Assembly (NCBI GenBank): GCA_045605145.1
Contig: JAZUPH010000098.1
Location: 1 to 11,522, forward strand
Length of the DNA: 11,522 bases
Direction of reading: 5' to 3'
Source of the DNA: CAMNAO01 sp045605145
GTDB taxonomy: Bacteria; Bacillota; Clostridia; Oscillospirales; Oscillospiraceae
The translations under genes were made by a program, and so were the position numbers. The notes below the pieces were generated by a model. It worked only from the letters and a program-made list of their open reading frames with translations, was not told where the DNA came from and did no database searches. Below, in pieces: positions 6,717 through 11,522 of the stretch (the stretch's first letter is position 1; each line of letters starts with the position of its first letter).

Positions 6717-6741
6717 GGGGGCAGGGCATTGTCCTGCCCCC
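6717..6741 (+). other. Strong hairpin after the ATPase gene, no T-tract
   Basis: GGGGGCAGG (6717-6725) pairs perfectly with CCTGCCCCC (6733-6741), loop seven bases. It is followed by AAGGCATATGCC, whose last ten bases (6744-6753) are a perfect palindrome, not by T residues. It is probably an mRNA-stabilising or processing element at the end of the transporter transcript, or a small dispersed repeat. The 177-base gap before the next gene shows no convincing promoter, so the MBL genes may share the transcript. Confidence 0.45.
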
Positions 6742-6881
6742 AAGGCATATGCCGGGATGGCGGACGGGGGCATCTTTGCTGCATAAGGCGTTCCGCACCT
6801 GCCGATTTCTCAGGGTACAGGCGCATGCGGTCCCGCCGCCGACAATTGATTTGAAATTAAACAACAGGAGGTTGTAAAAAT

Positions 6882-7919
6882 ATGGCATTCCAAGATGTAA
6901 AAATCCAGAGACCGGTGAATTCACCTCTCGCCGTAAAGCGCACCGTCTGGCGTGAGCCGGAGAATCCCATCCGCTCCGCTTACGCAAAGCTGCTCAGAGA
7001 GCGCTGCGACAACAAGCGCGTCTACCCCGAGATCAATCCCTATGTTGAGGTGTACACCTTCCGCGAGAATCTGTACTGCATCTACACCCTCAGCCTTGAC
7101 GGAATGGGCGACAGCTGGATCTTCGTCATCAACGGCCCCGAGAAGGCACTGGTCATCGATACCAGCTTCGGTCTGGGCGATCTGAAGAGCCTTGTTGAGC
7201 ATCTGATCGGCGCCGGCAAGGAGTATTATGTTGCAAATACCCACTGCCACTTCGACCACGCATACGGCAACTTCCAGTTCGACAAGGTCTACTGCCACGA
7301 GTTTGAGAAGCCCATGATCGAAGAGCGCATGAATCCCCACATCTGGGACTATCTGTTCGACGAGAACGGCAAGGGCAACTGGGCAGACTTCCCCCGTGAG
7401 GCACTGGTTGAATTCCGTGAGTATGAGGTCGTGGGTGTGCCCGACGGATACATTTTCGATCTGGGCGGCGGCCACGAGGTGGAGCTGGTGTTCCTGCCCG
7501 GCCATTCCCCCGGACACTGCGGCTTCCTCGACAAGAAGAACCGCATCTTCTTCCCCGGTGATGACTGCTGCGTGGGCGCTGTCGGCGCCGGCGGCGGCCC
7601 GCGTCCCGGCGTGCCCCATGGTGAGTACTGCACCATCGAGGCACTGGCCAATGAGGTCAGAAAGATTGTCGCCCGTATGGACGAGTTTGACGATCTGTTC
7701 CCCAGCCATGGCCCGCTGGAGACCGGCCCCATCATGCTGGTAAGCCTCCTTGAGGCCTGTGACGAGGTTCTTGCCGATCCCAACTGCTACGACACCATCC
7801 AGGTGCGTGAGCGCTTCGGCGTGATTCACAAGTCCTATGCAAAGAAGATCTTTGAGTCCGGCTACCTGACCTATGGCGCCAAGGGAGTCTATATGGACAG
7901 AGAGGCCGTCATCGACTGA
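6882..7919 (+). CDS. MBL-fold metallo-hydrolase, intact metal site
   Basis: A 345-residue metallo-beta-lactamase-fold protein of unknown substrate. Metal ligands are complete: HCHFDH (121-126), a histidine in PGHSPGH (His207, with a second at 212), Asp227 in PGDD, and His276 in SHG. A binuclear metal hydrolase is therefore expected. An N-terminal region of about 75 residues, with RTVWREPENP and YAKLLRE, precedes the MBL core. A Cys-Cys/glycine loop, DDCCVGAVGAGGG at about 227-239, follows the Asp ligand. There is no signal peptide or membrane segment, so it is probably cytoplasmic. AGGAGG (6866-6871) is ten bases before the start. Its neighbours suggest it acts on a compound brought in by the peptide importer; that is inference. 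It could be an amidase, esterase/lactonase or another hydrolase. It is not recognisable as a beta-lactam resistance enzyme. Confidence 0.88.
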   Translation: MAFQDVKIQRPVNSPLAVKRTVWREPENPIRSAYAKLLRERCDNKRVYPEINPYVEVYTFRENLYCIYTLSLDGMGDSWIFVINGPEKALVIDTSFGLGDLKSLVEHLIGAGKEYYVANTHCHFDHAYGNFQFDKVYCHEFEKPMIEERMNPHIWDYLFDENGKGNWADFPREALVEFREYEVVGVPDGYIFDLGGGHEVELVFLPGHSPGHCGFLDKKNRIFFPGDDCCVGAVGAGGGPRPGVPHGEYCTIEALANEVRKIVARMDEFDDLFPSHGPLETGPIMLVSLLEACDEVLADPNCYDTIQVRERFGVIHKSYAKKIFESGYLTYGAKGVYMDREAVID

Positions 7920-7934
7920 TTTGGAGGAGAACAC

Positions 7935-8969
7935 ATGGCATTTCAGGATGTAAAAATTCAGCGCCCCGTCAATGCCCACATCAAGTCCGTGCGTACCGTC
8001 TGGCGTGAGCCGGAGAACCCGGTCCGCTCATCCTATGCAAAGCTGCTGCGTGAGCATGACAGGACCAGAAAGGTCTACGATGTTGACCCCTATGCTGAGG
8101 TTTATAAGTTCCGCGACAATCTGTACGGCATCTTCACCCACAGCCTTGACGGCATGGGCGATCCCTGGATCTACCTGATCGTCGGCCCCGAGAGAGCACT
8201 GCTTATCGACACGGGCTTCGGCCTGGGCAATCTGAAGGGTCTGGTGCATGAGCTGATCGGTGATATGCCCTACGATGTGGCTATCACCCACTGCGCTTAC
8301 GACCACTCCTACGGCAACACCGCTTTCGACCGCGTCTACTGTCACGAGTATGAGGCACCCAGCCTTCACGCCCGTATGCGCCCCGACATCTGGGACTACC
8401 TGTTCGATGAGAACGGCAAGGGCATCTGGGCGGACTTCCCCCGTGAGGATCTGGTACCCTTCAAAGAGTATGAGGTCATCGGTGTGCCCAACCACCACAT
8501 CTTCAATCTGGGCGAGGACTATGACATTGAGCTGATCCACCTGCCCGGTCACGCCTGCGGTCATGCCACCTTCCTTGACAAGAAGGGTCGCTATCTCATC
8601 GTCGGTGACGACTGCTGCGTCGGCGCAGTCGGCGTGGGCGGCGGCGGACGCGACGGCAACCCCAACCGCCGCTACGGCACGGTCGAGGCCCTGCGTAATG
8701 AGCTGGTGGGCCTTGTGGAGCGTATGGATGAGTTTGACAGCCTGTTCCCCGGCCACGGCCCCGTGGACACCGGCCCCATCATGCTCGTCAGCCTGCTCGA
8801 AGCCTGCAACGAGGTGCTGGAGAACCCCGCCAAGTACGATGTTAAGACCGTTGGTGAGCGCAACGGCGTTGTCACCACCCAGTATAAGAAAAAGATCTTC
8901 GAATCCGGTTACCTGCAGTATAATACCAACTCACTTTATATGGACAAGCCCGTCCCCGATGGTGTATAA
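7935..8969 (+). CDS. MBL-fold protein, tandem paralog with a missing metal-binding histidine
   Basis: 344 residues, roughly 60% identical by eye to the preceding protein, with the same first 13 residues, the same WREPENP N-terminal block and the same DDCCVGAVG loop. The HxHxDH motif reads HCAYDH (119-124): the second histidine is alanine, codon GCT at 8295-8297. The other expected ligands remain: His119, Asp123, His124, His206 (PGHACGH), Asp225 (VGDD) and His274 (GHG). Loss of this ligand should weaken one of the two metal positions, so it may be mononuclear, use different chemistry, or be a non-catalytic partner of the intact paralog. The frame is fully open and the fold motifs are conserved, so this is not a pseudogene. 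Shine-Dalgarno GGAGGAG (7923-7929) lies in a 15-base gap, indicating one operon with the first paralog. Confidence 0.86.
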   Translation: MAFQDVKIQRPVNAHIKSVRTVWREPENPVRSSYAKLLREHDRTRKVYDVDPYAEVYKFRDNLYGIFTHSLDGMGDPWIYLIVGPERALLIDTGFGLGNLKGLVHELIGDMPYDVAITHCAYDHSYGNTAFDRVYCHEYEAPSLHARMRPDIWDYLFDENGKGIWADFPREDLVPFKEYEVIGVPNHHIFNLGEDYDIELIHLPGHACGHATFLDKKGRYLIVGDDCCVGAVGVGGGGRDGNPNRRYGTVEALRNELVGLVERMDEFDSLFPGHGPVDTGPIMLVSLLEACNEVLENPAKYDVKTVGERNGVVTTQYKKKIFESGYLQYNTNSLYMDKPVPDGV

Positions 8970-9008
8970 TAGGATACGCAGTATCCGGACAGAAAGAGCA
9001 TGACTTAA

Positions 9009-9042
9009 CGCACTGTCTGCCCTGCGGCAGGCAGTGCGCTTT
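9009..9042 (+). terminator. Probable terminator of the transporter/MBL transcript
   Basis: CGCACTGTCTGCC (9009-9021) pairs with GGCAGGCAGTGCG (9026-9038) around CTGC: 13 pairs including one G-U. The following CTTTGCC is only weakly T-rich, so termination may be incomplete. The stable stem directly after the second MBL gene makes it the likely transcript end. Confidence 0.55.
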
Positions 9043-9089
9043 GCCACCGGTACACCGCACAGCCTTATATCAGTAAAGAGGTTATTTTA

Positions 9090-9701
9090 ATGCCCGTATT
9101 CACCAAGGACGGAATGGTCCACAGCACCCATTATCATCGCTATTTTGAGGATTTTATGGAGATCCAAAAGACCGATGAAAAGGGTAAACAGCATATTGAA
9201 CGCGTATATGTCGGCCAGTATTACAGCCATGAGGATCAGAAGAAGTGGAAACTGCTCAAGTGCGCCTACGCAGTGCTGTATCTGATCGCGCTGGCGTCAT
9301 TTTTCTGGGCCAACAGCCTGTATATCATGAGCGCCAATTACAAGCTGATCGAGCTGCCGGTGTTCATCGGCACGGTTATGCTGCTGTTCTACGGCTGTGT
9401 GCTTATCAGCTTCATCTCCCGCGGCAAGGAAATGACGATTTGGGAGTATAAAAGCGGCCCGCGGCGTGTGGTGAGCATCAGCAAATGGTGCGTCATCGTT
9501 CTTCTGGTCAAGATCCTGGCGTCCCTGATCTTCATGGTTATCGTGCGCGGCTGGGAGCTTAAGGGTGAGCTTATGAATATTGCCGGCGTCCTTGTTTCGG
9601 CGCTGGCCATTGGCGCAATTAACCGCATCGAATCCAAACAGCACTACAATGCCCGCACAAGTGAGGCGGCAATGCCCCGCGGCGGACATTACATCGACTG
9701 A
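9090..9701 (+). CDS. Unrecognised four-helix membrane protein
   Basis: I do not recognise this 203-residue protein. The N-terminal 50 residues are polar, rich in His, Tyr and charged residues (HSTHYHRYFEDFM, then IERVYVGQYYSHEDQKKWK), and look soluble. Four hydrophobic segments follow at about 55-77, 89-109, 132-152 and 161-178, then a short polar tail. The short acidic start and the positive residues before helix 1 and in the helix 2-3 loop (RGKEM, GPRR) suggest a cytoplasmic N-terminus. No catalytic motif is visible. AAAGAGG (9075-9081) is eight bases before ATG 9090. An internal ATG at 9114 is a less likely start. It lies between terminator-like hairpins and may be its own transcription unit. 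Codon use resembles its neighbours. Confidence 0.75.
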   Translation: MPVFTKDGMVHSTHYHRYFEDFMEIQKTDEKGKQHIERVYVGQYYSHEDQKKWKLLKCAYAVLYLIALASFFWANSLYIMSANYKLIELPVFIGTVMLLFYGCVLISFISRGKEMTIWEYKSGPRRVVSISKWCVIVLLVKILASLIFMVIVRGWELKGELMNIAGVLVSALAIGAINRIESKQHYNARTSEAAMPRGGHYID

Positions 9702-9722
9702 AAATACGGTTTTGAAGACTTT

Positions 9723-9776
9723 CCCCCGGCGTGTATGCACCGTAGCCTGTGCATAGATGCATCCACACGCCGGGGG
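9723..9776. other. Large nested inverted repeat, possible bidirectional transcript end
   Basis: A perfect 12-base outer stem, CCCCCGGCGTGT (9723-9734) with ACACGCCGGGGG (9765-9776), encloses a second perfect repeat, TATGCAC (9734-9740) with GTGCATA (9749-9755). No long T-run follows on either strand (TATCTT on the + side). It sits between the four-helix membrane gene and the exporter, so a transcript end or a repeat element is likely. Confidence 0.5.
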
Positions 9777-9780
9777 TATC

Positions 9781-9809
9781 TTGCAGAGAGATAGTAAGGT
9801 ATATTAATT
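9781..9809 (+). promoter_or_regulatory. Possible weak promoter of the MATE gene
   Basis: TTGCAG (9781-9786) and TTAATT (9804-9809) are separated by 17 bases in an AT-rich stretch about 55 bases before the MATE start. Both boxes deviate from consensus, and other registers (TATTAA at 9802, TATTAT at 9821) are possible. A promoter here makes sense after the hairpin at 9723-9776. Confidence 0.3.
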
Positions 9810-9865
9810 TAAGATATTCTTATTATTCCCCTGCCTAATGCAATCACAGAAAAAGGAGGATGGGC

Positions 9866-11272
9866 ATGGCAAAAAACTATGCATCGAAAATGAGCGCCGA
9901 ACGGCGCAGAATGATGGTGGAAGACCCACTTCTGAAGGTTATCATCACACTGGCATTCCCGATGATAATCTCACAGCTGGTCAACTCATTCTATGGCCTT
10001 GCCGACACATACTTCGTCAGTCAGCTTGGCACCGCAGCAACCGCCGCCATCGGCGTCAACGACTCACTGACTCACTTCAATCAGGCTGTTGCCATGGGCT
10101 TCGGCGCGGGCGCGGCCAGCTACATCTCTCGTCTGCTGGGCGCAAAGCGCGACCTTGAGGCATCGCAGATCGCCTCCACGGTGCTTGCCACCTGCATGGG
10201 CTTTATGCTGCTGCTGGTGGTCATCGTCTACTCCTTTATGAGCCCCATTATCGATCTTCTGGGTGCCACCGCCACCAGTAAGCCCTACTCCATGGACTAC
10301 GCCCGTTTCATTATGATCGGCGCTCCCTTTACCGGCGGCACTTTCGTGCTTAACCAGCTTCTGCGTTCCGAGGGCAGCACCCGCTACTCCATGTTCGGCA
10401 CCGTCAGCGGCTGCGTGGTGAATATCGCCCTTGACCCGCTGCTCATCAGTGTCTGCGGGCTTGAGGTTGCGGGCGCGGCTATAGCCACATCCATCAGCAA
10501 GATGGTCAGCTTCACCGTGCTGCTTCTGCCCTTCCTCAGACGGCGCAGCGTTCTGGAAATATCCCCGAAGAACATCCATTTCAAGTGGGACTCCATGAAA
10601 GAGGTCCTGCGCATGGGCGTCCCCACCTTCCTGCGTTCAAGCTGTATGTCCGTTGCCTCCACCATTACCAACAACGTGGCCGGCAGCTTCGGCGACTTCG
10701 CCCTGGCTTCGATGAGCGTGTCCAACAAGATCATGAAGTTCCTGCAGGCCATTATTCAGGGCTTCTCCCACGGCGCACAGCCCCTGGTCGGCTACTGCTG
10801 GGGCGCGAAGGACTATAAGCGCGTCAAGAAGGCGGTCCTCACCGTCATCGGCGTGGGCATGCTCCTTGCCCTTGTGCTGGGCCTGAGCGTATCCTTCTTC
10901 ACCCCGGTACTGGTATCCGCACTCACCAGCGCCAGCGATCCTCTGACCATTGAGACCGGATCTCAGGTCATGCGCCTGCAGTGTCTGGTGCTGCCCCTGC
11001 ACATGGTTCTCATGATCTCCAGCGGCCTGTATCAGGCGCTGGGCCGTGCGCTCAGCTCCGCCGTTCTGGGTCTGTCCCGCTCGCTGATCACGCTGATCCC
11101 CTGCGTGCTGATCCTGCCCGCTCTCTTCGGCATCAACGGCCTTATCTGGACCCGCGCCGCCGCAGACATCGTGGCATTTACATTCATCGCCGCACCCCTG
11201 CTGATAAAGCTGATGATAGACCTCAACAAAAAGATCGCCGAGCCTGTTTTGGAGGCTGACGCCCCGGTATAA
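9866..11272 (+). CDS. MATE-family multidrug/cation antiporter
   Basis: An integral membrane exporter of the MATE family, expected to expel organic cations or drugs in exchange for Na+ or H+. It has about 468 residues and two homologous halves with around 12 helices. Family features are ITLAFPMIISQLVNSFYGLADTYFVSQLGTAATAA near the N-terminus; the GFGAGAASYISRLLGAK segment; NIALDPLLI in the first half; and, opening the second half, MGVPTFLRSSCMSVASTITNN. The end of the second half has the YQALGRA motif followed by hydrophobic helices. An ATG at 9860 abuts GGAGG (9855-9859); ATG 9866 has six-base spacing and is the better start. The specific substrate and subfamily (NorM-, DinF- or MepA-like) cannot be decided here. 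It probably has its own transcript and is not clearly linked to the peptide system. Confidence 0.93.
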   Translation: MAKNYASKMSAERRRMMVEDPLLKVIITLAFPMIISQLVNSFYGLADTYFVSQLGTAATAAIGVNDSLTHFNQAVAMGFGAGAASYISRLLGAKRDLEASQIASTVLATCMGFMLLLVVIVYSFMSPIIDLLGATATSKPYSMDYARFIMIGAPFTGGTFVLNQLLRSEGSTRYSMFGTVSGCVVNIALDPLLISVCGLEVAGAAIATSISKMVSFTVLLLPFLRRRSVLEISPKNIHFKWDSMKEVLRMGVPTFLRSSCMSVASTITNNVAGSFGDFALASMSVSNKIMKFLQAIIQGFSHGAQPLVGYCWGAKDYKRVKKAVLTVIGVGMLLALVLGLSVSFFTPVLVSALTSASDPLTIETGSQVMRLQCLVLPLHMVLMISSGLYQALGRALSSAVLGLSRSLITLIPCVLILPALFGINGLIWTRAAADIVAFTFIAAPLLIKLMIDLNKKIAEPVLEADAPV

Positions 11273-11331
11273 AGGCGAAAAGACAGCAATAAAGATCGCG
11301 CCCACCTAAATTGCGGGGTCATAAAACAGTT

Positions 11332-11370
11332 AAATCCGACCTATGGTTTCGATCACAGGTCGGATTTTTT
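11332..11370 (+). terminator. Rho-independent terminator of the MATE gene
   Basis: AAATCCGACCT (11332-11342) pairs perfectly with AGGTCGGATTT (11357-11367), 14-base loop, and the T-run 11365-11370 completes a classic intrinsic terminator 60 bases after the MATE stop. The A-rich left flank means it could partly work in reverse too. Confidence 0.85.
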
Positions 11371-11388
11371 GCAATATGTACCAGTTTG

Positions 11389-11522
11389 AGAAAAGGCTCC
11401 CCCCCGTGGGGCGCGACGCGTTAATCTCGGGCCCCTGTGCGAGCCCAGCGGAGCGGGTCGCATGGGGAGAGGACGAGCGATGGAGTGAATGAGCGGCTTT
11501 GCCGCGAACGATACGAAATCCG
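11389..11522. repeat. Palindromic intergenic repeat sequence at the right edge
   Basis: Non-coding repeat-like DNA running off the window. It opens with a C-run/G-run pair (about 11398-11411), then a long imperfect hairpin from CCCC 11432-11435 to GGGG 11464-11467 with TGCGA-CCC facing GGG-TCGCA inside. It ends with GCGGC (11493-11497), TTT, GCCGC (11501-11505). The style matches the repeats at 1-37 and 106-145 and the dispersed GAGCGA-rich elements of gut Clostridia. No gene is seen. Confidence 0.5.

Noticed and set aside
5754..7979. Two long - strand frames opposite dppF and the first MBL gene
   Set aside because: Same codon-bias artefact; no Shine-Dalgarno or protein family evidence.
6882..8969. 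MBL-fold genes as beta-lactamases
   Set aside because: No secretion signal, a different N-terminal region and loop, and a transporter context; antibiotic resistance is not supported.
10064..11305. - strand frames opposite the MATE gene
   Set aside because: Shadows of a clear membrane transporter; His/Gln/Gly-rich sequences without family features.

Overview
The window reads as a chromosomal segment of a Gram-positive anaerobe of class Clostridia, most likely order Oscillospirales. The support is indirect. Coding DNA is GC-rich with strong C/G preference at third codon positions. Shine-Dalgarno sites are near-perfect AGGAGG. The binding protein is a lipoprotein with a Clostridia-style peptide ABC transporter, and the edges carry short GC-rich palindromic intergenic repeats of a kind common in gut Oscillospirales. 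No rRNA, tRNA, CRISPR array, transposase or phage gene was found. All nine genes lie on the + strand.

Layout. Bases 1-960 hold no convincing gene. They contain palindromic repeats (1-37, 106-145), a GC-rich block that may be a structured RNA ending in a terminator-like hairpin (about 290-555), a second terminator-like hairpin (660-688), two adjacent inverted repeats (709-770) and a good sigma-A promoter (815-842). Bases 967-6704 are a complete dipeptide/oligopeptide ABC importer: family-5 binding lipoprotein, two permeases and two ATPases. From the first permease on, the genes are nearly or actually overlapping. A hairpin-rich gap separates the binding protein from the rest. Bases 6882-8969 carry two tandem paralogous metallo-beta-lactamase (MBL)-fold proteins. 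They are followed by a terminator-like hairpin, an unrecognised four-helix membrane protein (9090-9701), a large nested hairpin, a MATE-family exporter (9866-11272) with a clear terminator, and more palindromic repeat sequence to the end.

How the genes may work together. The ABC system should capture a peptide or peptide-like solute outside the cell and import it using ATP. The two MBL-fold proteins have no visible export signal, so they probably act in the cytoplasm, and their position suggests they process the imported compound; this is inference. The most interesting points are these. The second MBL paralog has lost one histidine of the HxHxDH metal motif but keeps the other ligands. The binding protein has a textbook twin-arginine lipoprotein signal. 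One ATPase has an altered ABC signature (LDGGR). The 5' region has unexplained secondary structure. In three genes the Shine-Dalgarno spacing shows that the start is the second ATG, not the first.
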